From Azospirillum brasilense (GTDB lineage: Bacteria > Pseudomonadota > Alphaproteobacteria > Azospirillales > Azospirillaceae), in the NCBI RefSeq assembly GCF_007827815.1, contig NZ_VITH01000003.1:434001-498000 (forward strand): DNA of 64,000 nucleotides, given 5' to 3'. The notes under the pieces were generated by a model. It was given only the letters and a program-made list of their open reading frames with translations. It was not told the DNA's origin and made no database searches. The translations under genes and the position numbers were made by a program. Shown piece by piece: positions 40,347 to 50,210 of this stretch; position 1 is the first letter of the stretch; every line of letters starts with the position of its first letter.

Positions 40347-40433
40347 TGCCCCCTCCCTGACCCTCCCCCGCTTCGCAGGGGAGAGGACAATTCTCCCTCC
40401 CCTGCGATAGCGGGAGAGGGCCGGGGTGGGGGC
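40347..40433. repeat. Long interspersed repeat between dctP and dctQ
   Basis: About 87 bases of GTGCCCCCTCCCTGACCC-type sequence with two internal inverted arms (CGCTTCGCAGGGGAGAGG; CCTCCCCTGCGATAGCGGG) ending CCGGGGTGGGGGCA. A near copy sits at 62243-62343 and short cores at 25391 and 50172. It can fold into stable hairpins that may stabilise dctP mRNA or tune expression of the receptor relative to the membrane subunits. Confidence 0.75.
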
Positions 40434-40496
40434 AAGCACCTCTCAAAATCACCGCCGTCCGCCGTCACCTTCCGCCGCCATCAAGGGACTGCCATC

Positions 40497-41015
40497 ATGT
40501 CGTCCTTGTTTCACAAGGGGGAAGCCGTCCTGGCGATGCTTCTCCTCGCCGCCATCGTTCTGCTCGTCTTCGCCGCCGGCGTCATGCGCTGGTTCGGCCA
40601 TCCCCTGGTCTGGTCGGTGGACGTGGCACAGCTCCTGTTCGTCTGGGTCGCCTTCCTCGGCGCCGACATGGCGCTGCGCAAGCGCGCCCACATCGGCATC
40701 GACTATCTGGTCAAGCGCCTGCCCAACTCCACCCGTGCCGTGCTGGACGTCGTGCTGGGCGTGCTGGTTGTCGCCTTCCTCCTCACCATGACGGTGATGG
40801 GCTACCGGCTCACCATGCTGAACCTGGAACGCCAGTTCGGCGACAGCGGCATCAGCTACGCCTTCGTGACCGCCGCGGTGCCGGTGGGCTGCCTGTTGCT
40901 GGCCCTCACGCTCACCGGGCAGATCCTGGACACGCTGCGCGGGCTGCGCAGTCACCCCAAACCGGTCTTTGCGCCGGCCCCCAAGGCCGGCGACATCGAG
41001 GAGGTCGTGCCGTGA
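40497..41015 (+). CDS. dctQ: TRAP transporter small membrane subunit (DctQ family)
   Basis: A 172-residue four-span protein (AVLAMLLLAAIVLLVFAAGV near 10-29, then WSVDVAQLLFVWVAFLGADM, VLDVVLGVLVVAFLLTMTV and AVPVGCLLLALTLTGQIL). DctQ pairs with DctM. GTGA overlap with dctM (41012-41015) couples translation. Confidence 0.9.
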   Translation: MSSLFHKGEAVLAMLLLAAIVLLVFAAGVMRWFGHPLVWSVDVAQLLFVWVAFLGADMALRKRAHIGIDYLVKRLPNSTRAVLDVVLGVLVVAFLLTMTVMGYRLTMLNLERQFGDSGISYAFVTAAVPVGCLLLALTLTGQILDTLRGLRSHPKPVFAPAPKAGDIEEVVP

Positions 41016-42289
41016 CCCTGCTTGCCGTCACCTTCTTCGCGCTGATGGCCTTCGGGCTTCCCATCGCCTTCGCCATCGGCATCGCCGGCTTCTCCTTCTT
41101 TGCCACCAACGACATCATCCCGATGTCCATCGGCGTGCAGCAGGTCGCCTCGGCCTCGCAGAGCTTTCCGCTGCTGGCCGTGCCCTTCTTCGTGCTCGCC
41201 GGGCACATGATGAACCGCACGGGCATCACCAGCCGCCTGATCAACTGTTCCAACGTGCTGGTGTCCTGGATGTCCGGCGGGCTGGCGCAGGTCTGCATCG
41301 TGCTGTCCACGCTGATGGGCGGCGTCTCCGGCTCGGCGGTGGCCGACGCCGCGATGGAGGCCCGCATCCTCGGTCCCAGCCTGATCGCCCGCGGCTATTC
41401 GAAGGGCTTCACCGCCGCCGCCATCGCGGTCGGCTCGCTGATCACCGCGACCATCCCGCCCAGCCTGGGGCTGATCCTCTACGGCTTCGTCGGCAACGTG
41501 TCGATCGGGCGGCTGTTCCTGGCCGGCGTCATTCCGGGCTTCATGATGATGGCCGGGCTGATGCTGACCGTCTGGCTGATCGCCCGGCGCCGCGGCTACC
41601 GTCCGGAAATGGCCGAACGCCCGACCCTGCGCGCCGTGTGGCGGGCGGTGGCCGACGCCAAATGGGCGCTGCTGTTCCCGGTGGCCCTGCTGTTCGCCAT
41701 CCGCGGCGGCCTGTTCACCCCGTCGGAGGTCGGCGCCTTCGCTGTTGTCTACGCCGCCGTCGTCGGCTTCCTGCTGCACAAGGAGCTGACCTGGGCCGCG
41801 GTGGCCGAGGCGCTTCAGGAAGCGGTGGTGGACACCGGGCTGATCATGCTGATCATTCTGTTCTCGGGCATGGTCGGCTACGCCATCATCTTCGAGCAGG
41901 CGCCCCAGACCATCGCCGAGGCGATGACCCAACTGACCAGCAACCCGCTGCTGGTGGTCGCGCTGATCCTGATCTTCCTGTTCATCGCCGGCCTGTTCGT
42001 TGAAAGCACGGTGCTGGTCCTGCTGCTGACGCCGATCTTCCTGCCCATCGTGACTCCGCTGGGCGTCGATCCGGTGCATTTCGGCATCCTTATGATGACG
42101 ATCGTCACGCTGGGCTCGATGACGCCGCCGGTGGGCGTGGCGATGTACACCGTGTGCAGCCTGCTCGATTGTCCGATCGAAGAGTACATCGTCGAATCGC
42201 TGCCCTTCGTTGGCACCATCGTGCTGCTGGTCGCCGTGCTGACGCTGTGGCCGGGGCTGGTGCTGTTCCTGCCCAACATGCTGATGTGA
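41012..42289 (+). CDS. dctM: TRAP transporter large membrane subunit (DctM family)
   Basis: A 425-residue, 12-span sodium-driven permease. Seen: FALMAFGLPIAFAIGIAGF, the substrate-channel repeats (GGVSGSAVADAAMEARILGP, GSLITATIPPSLGLILYGF), and VDPVHFGILMMTIVTLGSMTPPVGVAMYTVCS near the end. GTG start 41012 is coupled to dctQ. Imports the DctP ligand using Na+ or H+ gradients. Confidence 0.94.
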   Translation: MTLLAVTFFALMAFGLPIAFAIGIAGFSFFATNDIIPMSIGVQQVASASQSFPLLAVPFFVLAGHMMNRTGITSRLINCSNVLVSWMSGGLAQVCIVLSTLMGGVSGSAVADAAMEARILGPSLIARGYSKGFTAAAIAVGSLITATIPPSLGLILYGFVGNVSIGRLFLAGVIPGFMMMAGLMLTVWLIARRRGYRPEMAERPTLRAVWRAVADAKWALLFPVALLFAIRGGLFTPSEVGAFAVVYAAVVGFLLHKELTWAAVAEALQEAVVDTGLIMLIILFSGMVGYAIIFEQAPQTIAEAMTQLTSNPLLVVALILIFLFIAGLFVESTVLVLLLTPIFLPIVTPLGVDPVHFGILMMTIVTLGSMTPPVGVAMYTVCSLLDCPIEEYIVESLPFVGTIVLLVAVLTLWPGLVLFLPNMLM

Positions 42290-42334
42290 AGTCTGGTGTG
42301 AGGAGCAGGGGGCTTGCTAAGGGATAGGGCGCTG

Positions 42335-42348
42335 ATATACTAGTATAT
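42335..42348. promoter_or_regulatory. Perfect ATATACTAGTATAT palindrome after the TRAP operon
   Basis: A 14-base perfect palindrome 46 bases past the dctM stop. It resembles the GTATAC-type sites near the FadR-type regulator and the ATATAC-CGTATAT dyad at 62380. Being downstream of an operon and ahead of a converging gene, it may be an operator for something short, or only part of a repeat. Confidence 0.35.
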
Positions 42349-42462
42349 GGCGCTCCGATCTCTCGGCGGACCCACGGCCAGTCCGGGCACACCAAGCCCC
42401 GTCCATGGAGCGTCCTTGTCATTGTGGAAACGGGGCAGGGCCGCGTGTGAAGGGCAAACGCC

Positions 42463-42491
42463 AAGGGGCGGTCCGGGCAGGGCCGCCCCTT
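42463..42491. terminator. Hairpin between convergent dctM and DUF808 genes
   Basis: AAGGGGCGG (42463-42471) and CCGCCCCTT (42483-42491) form a 9-base stem with an 11-base loop. It sits 17 bases past the DUF808 stop and can serve both converging transcripts, though T-runs are weak. Confidence 0.6.
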
Positions 42492-42507
42492 CGCGCTTCC
42501 CGACGCT

Positions 42508-43548
42508 CTATTTGCCCCTCACCATGCGCCAGAGCGGCTCGGCGACCTTGTGCACCAGGGGGATCAGCAGAGCGCCCAGCAGCAGCCCGAACACCCCGGC
42601 CCCCGCCGCCCCCACCAGCCATTCCACCGCGGCCTTCGCCGTCGGCACGGCCTCGCCCGCCGCCACGGCGGCCCCGTGGATCGCGTGCCCGATCGCGGTC
42701 AGGCCGAAGCCCTCCAACCCATGGATGACGATGCCGCCGCCGACCCACAGCATGGCGGCGGTGCCGACCAGGGCGAGCAGCTTCAGAAAGACTGGCATCC
42801 CCTTGACCAGCCCGCGCCCGATCGCCCGAGTCAGCGGGGCGAGCGCCCGGTCGGCGCCGCCCGGAGCGCCGGGAGAGGGGGTGCGCAACCCCAGCAGGCT
42901 GGCCACCGGGCGCCCGTTCTGCGCCAGCGAAAGGCCGACGTCGTCCGCCTTCACGATCAGCGCCACCGCGCCGTAGACCAGACCGGTGATGCCCGCGCCG
43001 ACGACCGCGAGGACGGCGGCCTGCATCCAGAAGGACGAGGTCTCGGCGGCGACCGTCGACAGGACGATGGCCATGATCTCCGCCGACAGGATCAGGTCGG
43101 TCTTGATGGCGCTGTTGACCTTCTCCCGCTCGAACTGCGCGGCGTCCTGTCCCGCGGCGCCCGCTCCCTCGGCGTCGTGGTGCGCCGGGTGGGGTCGCAG
43201 CGCCTCCCAGACCTTCTCCGCGCCCTCGTAGCAGAGGAAGCCGCCGCCCAGCATCAGCAGTGGCGTGATCGCCCAAGGCGCCACGAGGCTGAGCGCCAGC
43301 GCCAGGGGCAGCAGGAACACCAGCTTGTTCTTCAGCGAACCCAGAGCGATCTTGCCGATGATCGGCAGTTCGCGGTCGGCGGTGAAACCCACCACATAGC
43401 GCGGCGTCACCGCGGCGTCGTCCACCACCACCCCGGCGGCCTTGGCCCCCGCCCGCGCCGCCTGCCCCGCGGCGTCGTCCAGCGAGGCGGCGGCGACCTT
43501 CGCCAAGCCGGCCACATCATCCAACAGTGCGATCAGTCCCGTGCTCAA
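42508..43548 (-). CDS. DUF808-family inner-membrane protein
   Basis: A 346-residue multi-span membrane protein of the DUF808/YedI family, function unknown. The family's canonical opening MSTGLIALLDDVAGLAK is exactly reproduced if translation starts at TTG 43548 (GGAG eight bases upstream), so the longer frame to 43605 is rejected. Spans include KNKLVFLLPLALALSLVAPW, AITPLLMLGGGFLCYE, ILSAEIMAIVLSTVAA and a C-terminal set with LLLGALLIPLVHKVAE. It has a rare TTG start, implying low expression. Confidence 0.88.
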   Translation of the reverse strand: MSTGLIALLDDVAGLAKVAAASLDDAAGQAARAGAKAAGVVVDDAAVTPRYVVGFTADRELPIIGKIALGSLKNKLVFLLPLALALSLVAPWAITPLLMLGGGFLCYEGAEKVWEALRPHPAHHDAEGAGAAGQDAAQFEREKVNSAIKTDLILSAEIMAIVLSTVAAETSSFWMQAAVLAVVGAGITGLVYGAVALIVKADDVGLSLAQNGRPVASLLGLRTPSPGAPGGADRALAPLTRAIGRGLVKGMPVFLKLLALVGTAAMLWVGGGIVIHGLEGFGLTAIGHAIHGAAVAAGEAVPTAKAAVEWLVGAAGAGVFGLLLGALLIPLVHKVAEPLWRMVRGK

Positions 43549-43627
43549 GGTATTGGCTCCCCTCCGTACCGGCGTCCATGGAGCAGACAACACCGGCGGG
43601 GGCAAGCCGGACCTTCGGAGGGATTGG

Positions 43628-44311
43628 TCAGTCGTTGGCCAGCTCGTCGGCGGTGAGCATGTGGAGGTCCGGGTCCGGCGGATCGCGGCCGTCGTCCAGA
43701 TAGAGCACCCGGTCCACCAGCACCAGGACGCGCACCCCGTCCACCGGAACGACGCTCAGCCGCCGGCTGATGACGGCGTTGCGGAAGGCCACGGCCCGGT
43801 CGTTGTAGGTGACCGACAGGACGTCGTTCGTCCCTTCCAGCATGGGCAGGGCGTAGCGCTCCATCATTTCCGCGGTCAGTCCGTCGATGCGTGGCAGCAG
43901 GGAGGAACCGACGATGTCGAAGCGGTGCCGCTCGATCCAGCGGGCCAGCGGCGGGGACACGGCCTGGGCGATCAGGCCGGGGGTGTAGAGCGTGCATTTC
44001 TCGCCCATGCTCCGCACCATCGCCTTCAGGCCGAGGAAGGTCGGGTGGTGGCGGAAATGGCCGGTCAGCACGTCGCGCAACAGCGCCTGCTCCCGCGGGT
44101 CGGGCAGGATGGTCCCGGACTCCCAGCGCGCAACAGCCTCCTCGGTGGTGCCCAGCATGACGGCGAATTGCGCCTCGGTCAGGCCGTGCAGCCTTCGCAA
44201 GGCGCGGACGATCTGCGGCCACTCATGCGCCGGCACAGACGGCACTCCGATTATCGCCAGGGGTAATGATGAGAGAATACGCGATTCCCCGACAAACACA
44301 TACGCAATCAT
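43628..44311 (-). CDS. XRE-type HTH regulator with C-terminal sensor-like domain
   Basis: A 227-residue protein: Cro/C1-type HTH at about 28-85 (WPQIVRALRRLHGLTEAQFA, TTEEAVARWESGTILPDPRE) and a C-terminal domain of about 120 residues (DIVGSSLLPRIDGLTAEMME, VTYNDRAVAFRNAV) that may be PAS-like. The HTH resembles plasmid-antidote or phage-type regulators but no partner gene is beside it. Start ATG 44311 is weakly supported (no clear ribosome-binding site); a shorter start near residue 23 is possible. The 173-base gap upstream contains TGGTAT-N5-ATACCA. Confidence 0.65.
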   Translation of the reverse strand: MIAYVFVGESRILSSLPLAIIGVPSVPAHEWPQIVRALRRLHGLTEAQFAVMLGTTEEAVARWESGTILPDPREQALLRDVLTGHFRHHPTFLGLKAMVRSMGEKCTLYTPGLIAQAVSPPLARWIERHRFDIVGSSLLPRIDGLTAEMMERYALPMLEGTNDVLSVTYNDRAVAFRNAVISRRLSVVPVDGVRVLVLVDRVLYLDDGRDPPDPDLHMLTADELAND

Positions 44312-44430
44312 GGGGCGGGAGGCATACCGGAGTATCAGAAATTTCGGTTCGATAAGCGGACTGTTTTGACTTTAAACGCTTGAGGGAGCTGTAATTTTTC
44401 GGTCTTGCTGGTCTGCGGGCATAGCGCTTC

Positions 44431-44447
44431 TGGTATCGGGTATACCA
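44431..44447. promoter_or_regulatory. TGGTAT-N5-ATACCA dyad before the 64-aa gene
   Basis: A 17-base dyad 38-54 bases upstream of ATG 44485, between the XRE-type regulator and the small protein gene. It resembles GntR-type GTATAC operators but also fits a dimeric HTH site for the divergent regulator. Its position overlaps a probable -10/-35 region. Confidence 0.45.
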
Positions 44448-44484
44448 CGGCACAATAACCCCACCAGCAAAGAGGAGACACATC

Positions 44485-44679
44485 ATGGCTTACGCTTCCG
44501 CCCATCACAGCCATCACGACGGCCTTCTGTCGAGCATCGCCAAGGGTGTTACGGAGTTCGCCAGCGCTTGGTTCTCGGCCACTCCGCTGTATATCGTATA
44601 CCAAGCGGTGGCGTCCGGCACCTACGCCCCGGCGGCCGGCACCTCCACGCTCGACCTGCCGACGCTGATGCGCGAATGA
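44485..44679 (+). CDS. 64-residue hypothetical protein
   Basis: Not recognised. Strong ribosome-binding site (AGAGGAGACACATC) before ATG 44485 and a strong terminator after it (44734-44768) define a dedicated one-gene transcript. The product begins MAYASAHHSHHDGLLS (His-rich, metal-binding possible), then an amphipathic or membrane-associating segment (ITEFASAWF is close to LSSIAKGVTEFASAWFSATPL) and a polar C-terminus. It is divergent from the HTH gene, which may regulate it. Confidence 0.6.
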   Translation: MAYASAHHSHHDGLLSSIAKGVTEFASAWFSATPLYIVYQAVASGTYAPAAGTSTLDLPTLMRE

Positions 44680-44733
44680 CCGGCGCCAGGGCCATCCGGC
44701 CCCATGACGCGGCGGCCCGCCCATCCGGGCCGG

Positions 44734-44768
44734 AAAAAAGGACCGACTCCTTCGGAGCGGTCCTTTTT
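44734..44768. terminator. Bidirectional intrinsic terminator
   Basis: AAAAAAGGACCG(A)CTCC - TTCG - GGAGCGGTCCTTTTT: a strong stem with a UUCG-class loop and A-run/T-run on either side, so it works for the rightward 64-residue gene and for the converging leftward glycosyltransferase gene. Confidence 0.95.
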
Positions 44769-44784
44769 CGTTTTGTGCGTTGTT

Positions 44785-46707
44785 TTACCCGGCGACGGTG
44801 AAGGTTGCCGGCGGCTTGCCTTGGCGCTGGTGCTCCAGCATCGTCAGGAACGCCCGCTCCAGCAGGCGCGTGTGGGCGTTCATGTCGAACAGCGGCCCGC
44901 CGTCGCGCTCGGCGCGCAGCCGGTGCCGAACGGCGTTCAGGCCGGCGCGGTCGTTCGCCCAGCGCAGGACGGTGTCTTCATACTGGGCCAGGGACTCCGT
45001 CACGAAGTCGGATAGCCCGGCGGTGTGAAGCAGGCTGGCCGCCACGCGCGATTGCAGCGTGTGGCCCAGGCGGGTGACCAGGGGGAGCCCGGCCCACAGC
45101 GCGTCGCTCGCCGTCGTGTGGGCGCCGTAATGCAGGGTGTCCAGCATCAGGTCGGCGTTCTGCAGGCGGGACAGATGGTCGTCCAGGGTCGGCGCCCAGG
45201 GCGCGAAGACGATGCGGTCCGCGGCGATGCCCGCCGACCGGGCGGCCTCGCGCAGATTTCCCTCGGCCTCCGCGGTCGTCCCGGCGAGCCACAGCACCCC
45301 GTCGGGAATCCGGTGCAGCAGCGCCATCCAGACGGCCCAGACGTCCGGGGTGATCTTGTAGGCGTTGTTGAAGCAGGCCAGCACGAAGCCATCCGTCGGA
45401 AGACCGCAGGCCGACCGCGGTGGTGCCGGTGGAACCTGATGGCGCCGGTCCCGCGGCAGGAAGCAGCGCGGCAGCCGCGCCACCGCCTCGGTGAAGCCGC
45501 TTTCCAGCTCCGGCGGCAGGGAGACGGGATCGGCGACGATGTAGTCGATCCAGGGCGCGCCCAGGCTGCCGGGATATCCCAGGAACTGGGCCTGCACCGG
45601 CGCCGGCCGGGCGGCGAGGATGTGCGGGCGTGGGTGTCCGGTGTAGCCCTTCAGGTCGATCAGGATGTCGACGCCGTCCCGCCGGATCGCCTCGGCGGCG
45701 GCCTCCGCGCCCAGGGAGTCGATGTCGATGAAGCGGTCGACACCCTCGCGGATGCGGCGGCGCTCGACGCTGCCGTCGTCCGGGCCGTAGCTGTAGGCGA
45801 GCACGCGGAAGCGCGACCGGTCGTGCAGCGCCAGAACCTCGGCCAGCAGCTGCGCGACCGGGTGCTGGCGGAAATCGTTCGACAGGTAGGCGATGGTGGC
45901 GAGGTCCGCCTTGCCGGGCTTCGCCTTCAGCCGCACCGGTTTTGTCCGGATGGTCTGGGCGTGCGCCCGCGCCGCCGCCAGGAGCGAACGGGCGGAAACG
46001 CGGTGGGACAGCATCATGGAGGCCTGGACCGGCACGCCCTGCGACGCGATGGCTTCCAGCGCGACCGCGTCGTCGTCGAAGCTGGACCAGTCGCAGGACC
46101 GCTGCTTCGTCTGGATCAGCCCGACCGTCGCGGTCGGGTTTCCGGGCGCTATGTTCAGCGCGCGGCGGTAGGCGTCCGCGGCGTCGGCCAGCCGGTCCTG
46201 GCCCTTCAGGGCGGTGCCCAGATTGAACCACACCGCCGCGGCGTTCGGCGCCAGCGCCGCCGCTTGGCGGGCGAGGCGCGCCGATTCCTCGAGGCGGCCC
46301 AGTTGGAAGAGCACCGCCGAGAGGCTGAGCAGCGTGTCCGGACCGGCCGGGTGCAGCGCCCGCGCCTGGTCGAGCGCGTCGGCGGCGCGGTCGTAAGCGC
46401 CCATCCGGAACAGCGTGTTGCCGATGTTGAGCAGGATTCCGGGATGGTTCGGGTCGTAGCGGCGGGCCAGTTCGAAAGCGCTCAAGGCGTCGTCGTAACG
46501 CTGGTTTCCGAAGGCGGCGTTGCCGACCCCCGCGTGGAGGTCCCGCCCGAATCCGGCGATCTGCGGAGTGAGGGCGGCGCCCCTGGTCGCCTGCTCGAAC
46601 AGGGCGACGGCGCGCCCCAGATCGCCCCTCTGGGCCAAGGCCAGAGCGTCCGACAGTTTGCGCAGGTCCGGCGCGGACGGACCGCGGGACTGCCTGTTCT
46701 TGTTCAT
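44785..46707 (-). CDS. TPR glycosyltransferase of the SPINDLY/OGT type
   Basis: A 640-residue cytoplasmic protein: tetratricopeptide repeats at about 20-190 (DDALSAFELARRYDPNHPGI, LLNIGNTLFRMGAYDRAADA, VWFNLGTALKGQDRLADAAD) followed by a GT41 catalytic domain (IAYLSNDFRQHPVAQLLAEV, LIDLKGYTGHPRPHILAARP, APVQAQFLGYPGSLGAPWID, HYGAHTTASDALWAGLPLVT). It would add a nucleotide-derived sugar to Ser/Thr of proteins; bacterial members act on flagellins and adhesins. ATG 46707 is used; an in-frame GTG at 46740 is possible. No flagellar genes are in view, so the acceptor is unknown. Confidence 0.88.
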   Translation of the reverse strand: MNKNRQSRGPSAPDLRKLSDALALAQRGDLGRAVALFEQATRGAALTPQIAGFGRDLHAGVGNAAFGNQRYDDALSAFELARRYDPNHPGILLNIGNTLFRMGAYDRAADALDQARALHPAGPDTLLSLSAVLFQLGRLEESARLARQAAALAPNAAAVWFNLGTALKGQDRLADAADAYRRALNIAPGNPTATVGLIQTKQRSCDWSSFDDDAVALEAIASQGVPVQASMMLSHRVSARSLLAAARAHAQTIRTKPVRLKAKPGKADLATIAYLSNDFRQHPVAQLLAEVLALHDRSRFRVLAYSYGPDDGSVERRRIREGVDRFIDIDSLGAEAAAEAIRRDGVDILIDLKGYTGHPRPHILAARPAPVQAQFLGYPGSLGAPWIDYIVADPVSLPPELESGFTEAVARLPRCFLPRDRRHQVPPAPPRSACGLPTDGFVLACFNNAYKITPDVWAVWMALLHRIPDGVLWLAGTTAEAEGNLREAARSAGIAADRIVFAPWAPTLDDHLSRLQNADLMLDTLHYGAHTTASDALWAGLPLVTRLGHTLQSRVAASLLHTAGLSDFVTESLAQYEDTVLRWANDRAGLNAVRHRLRAERDGGPLFDMNAHTRLLERAFLTMLEHQRQGKPPATFTVAG

Positions 46708-46910
46708 GATCGATGCAACCTGACGAGCGTCGTTTCGCACAACGAACCGGGCCGCGCCGCGGTTGTCGCGGCCCGGTTCACGAGAGCCGCACCGCCATTG
46801 CGATGCGCTCCATTAGGGCATGCTAACGCGCTGGCACCCCGGTGAGGAGAGCATTGTCGTCGGGTCTGCTTTTACACGCCGGCCGTGCCGGACCCGTCAG
46901 GCATCACCCG

Positions 46911-47606
46911 TCAGGCGTCCCCGGCGATCTCCGCCAGAAGCTGGACCTGGAAGGACAGCAGGAAGGCCGCCCGCTCCTGCGCCCGCGCCCGCCCGGCCGG
47001 GGTCTGCATGGTGTTGGGCAGCAGCAGCAGCTTCGCCTTGAAATGGTCCAGGGCGTATTGCAGGTCGTCGAGCGGGCGGGTCTCGGCCATCGGGTCCTCG
47101 CCGTGGAACAACGCCCGCTTCATCAGGCCGGAGGTGGCGAAGCAGCGGGCGATGCCGATGGCGCCCAGACTCTCCAGCCGGTCGGCGTCCTGGACCAGCT
47201 TCGCCTCGATGGTCAGCGGCGGGATGCCGGCGGAGTAGCTGTGCGCCTCGATGGCGTGGCGGGTGGCGGGGATCAGCGCGCCGGGGAAGCCCATGCCGCG
47301 CAGAACCTCCTCCGCCCGGTCCGCCGACAGGCGGGAGGCGCGGCTGCGGTCCGGATGGTCCTTCGGCACGTTCACGATGTCGTGGAGCAATGCCGCGGCC
47401 AGCACGACGAGCATGTCGGCCGGCCTATCGGGAGGCGGCCCGACGTCCCGCTCGGCCTCCGCCGCGGCCAGGGCCTTGGCGGTGCGCCAGACGCGAAGAA
47501 GATGGTCGATGTCGTGGGCCGGGTCCTCGGCCGCGTTGGAACGCAGCCATGTGGTGATGGAGCTTTCCCAAACATCGACATCACTGAGCACAACATCTTT
47601 TGGCAT
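46911..47606 (-). CDS. HD-domain phosphohydrolase
   Basis: A 231-residue metal-dependent HD hydrolase. Seen: [38 protein letters not shown] (HD residues), [14 protein letters not shown] and [20 protein letters not shown]. It is in the YedJ/YpgQ-like branch, which removes phosphate from nucleotides. Start ATG 47606 has GAGGACG upstream. The substrate is unknown. Confidence 0.88.
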   Translation of the reverse strand: MPKDVVLSDVDVWESSITTWLRSNAAEDPAHDIDHLLRVWRTAKALAAAEAERDVGPPPDRPADMLVVLAAALLHDIVNVPKDHPDRSRASRLSADRAEEVLRGMGFPGALIPATRHAIEAHSYSAGIPPLTIEAKLVQDADRLESLGAIGIARCFATSGLMKRALFHGEDPMAETRPLDDLQYALDHFKAKLLLLPNTMQTPAGRARAQERAAFLLSFQVQLLAEIAGDA

Positions 47607-47832
47607 GAGCGCTCGTCCTCTTACGTGCTTTTTACATAATATGGGGAGGGGCAGGGCTGTTGTCCCGAAATCATTTGTGGGCGGGCATCCCCTCCCCCGA
47701 ATCGGGACTCCCAAATCAGCACCCCCCTCTCCGGAATGGTTGCATCGCGCCGAATGCCCGATGACCGCGGGCCGTCCCGCCGTTAAGGTGACGCCCGCCC
47801 GGACCGGGCCGACCGACAGGCAGAGGGGGGAC

Positions 47833-48755
<923 letters not shown>

Positions 48756-48759
<4 letters not shown>

Positions 48760-49529
48760 CCTTCCCCATCAACCTTCATGCGGTCAAGGCCATCTACCTG
48801 TTCGAGCTGGCCCGCACCTGGCGCACGCTGTTCCAGAGCATCGCGGCGCCGGTGATCTCGACCTCGCTCTACTTCATCGTCTTCGGCGCGGCCATCGGCG
48901 GGCGCTTCACGGCGGTGGACGGGGTGAGCTACGGCGCCTTCCTGGTGCCCGGCCTCGTCATGATGTCGGTGTTGACGGAAAGCGTGTCCAACGCCTCCTT
49001 CGGCATCTACATGCCGCGCTATTCCGGCACGATTTACGAGGTGCTGTCGGCCCCGATTTCGGCCTTCGAGACGGTGCTCGGCTATGTTGGGGCGGCGGCG
49101 ACCAAGTCGATGATCCTCGGCGTGCTGATCCTGCTGACCGCCCGGCTGTTCGTCGACTACTCGATCCAGCACCCGGTCTGGATGGTCGCCTTCCTGGTGC
49201 TCACCTCGGTCACCTTCAGCCTGTTCGGCTTCATCCTGGGCGTCTGGGCGGACGGCTGGGAGAAGCTGCAGATCGTGCCGATCCTGGTCATCACGCCGCT
49301 GGCCTTCCTCGGCGGCAGCTTCTACTCGATCAGCATGCTGCCGCCGCTGTGGCAGAAGATCACCCTGTTCAACCCGGTCGTCTATCTGGTCAGCGGCTTC
49401 CGCTGGAGCTTCTACGGCCAGGCCGACGTGCCGGTGGGGATCAGCCTCGCCATGACCGCGCTGTTCCTGGCGCTCTGCCTGACGGCGGTCTGGTGGATCT
49501 TCCGCACCGGCTACAAGCTGAAGAACTGA
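48756..49529 (+). CDS. ABC-2 type permease
   Basis: A 257-residue six-span membrane subunit: [38 protein letters not shown], a central [17 protein letters not shown] loop and final [17 protein letters not shown] (the ABC-2 signature region). ATGA overlap at 48756-48759 with the ATPase gene indicates translational coupling. Forms the exporter together with it. Confidence 0.93.
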
Positions 49530-49548
49530 CCGGTCCAGGCGGCGGAGG

Positions 49549-50028
49549 TTACACTCCGCCGCCCAGCATCCCATGGGCGCGGTGCCACTCCTCCAGCGAT
49601 TCCGGCGGGTAGTCGTCGCTGCGCTCGTCCCCCGGCTTGGCCTCGACCGGGACCCAGTTGGCCTTCGACCCCAGCATCATGTGGACGTGGGCCGGCGCCT
49701 CCGGCAGGGGGCTGTCGATGGCGCTGGCGAAGGGGTGGACCAGCTCCGGCCAGCGCGGGTCGCTCACCCACAGGGCGGAGCCGCAGCGCGCGCAGAAACG
49801 CCGTTCGCCGGGGCTTTCCTCGCCGTCGATGCGAGCGTGGAAGACGGTGATGTGCTTCGCCCCCGTCACTTCCAGCGTGTCGGCCTTGGCCCCCAGATTG
49901 ATGGCGTAGCCGCCCCCGCCCGCCGTCTTGCGGCAGATCGAGCAGTGGCAGCGCAGGTAGGGGACCGGCGCGTAGGCGTCCACCGAGAATCGCACCGCGC
50001 CGCAATGGCAGGACCCGTCGAGCTTCAT
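49549..50028 (-). CDS. GFA/CENP-V-family protein
   Basis: A 159-residue zinc-binding GFA-family protein: GSCHCGAVRFSV near 5-16, LRCHCSICRKTAGGGGY near 25-41 and FCARCGSALWVS near 80-91 give the three Cys clusters (Zn ligands). Its namesake activates formaldehyde by spontaneous glutathione conjugation; most members have unknown substrates. AGGAGAGGACGG precedes ATG 50028. Convergent with the ABC exporter operon. Confidence 0.9.
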   Translation of the reverse strand: MKLDGSCHCGAVRFSVDAYAPVPYLRCHCSICRKTAGGGGYAINLGAKADTLEVTGAKHITVFHARIDGEESPGERRFCARCGSALWVSDPRWPELVHPFASAIDSPLPEAPAHVHMMLGSKANWVPVEAKPGDERSDDYPPESLEEWHRAHGMLGGGV

Positions 50029-50171
50029 CCGTCCTCTCCTCCCGTCCTCGGGCGCCCGGCTGCGGCGCCGCCCCCGTCCAACCCGGCCGGTCCGGGAAAG
50101 TTTCCGGGGGATGCGGTATCGTTTCAAGTCACGGATGGCAGGAGGGCAGGCAATCGCATGCGCGCCCTATG

Positions 50172-50198
50172 AACCCTCTCCCCAGGGGGGAGAGGGGA
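50172..50198. repeat. Short GC-rich palindromic repeat copy
   Basis: ACCCTCTCCCC-A-GGGGGGAGAGGG is a near copy of the hairpin at 25391-25416. It lies 13 bases beyond the stop codon of the amidase gene ending at 50211 and may act as its terminator. Confidence 0.6.
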
Positions 50199-50210
50199 TT
50201 TCGCCCGGCC

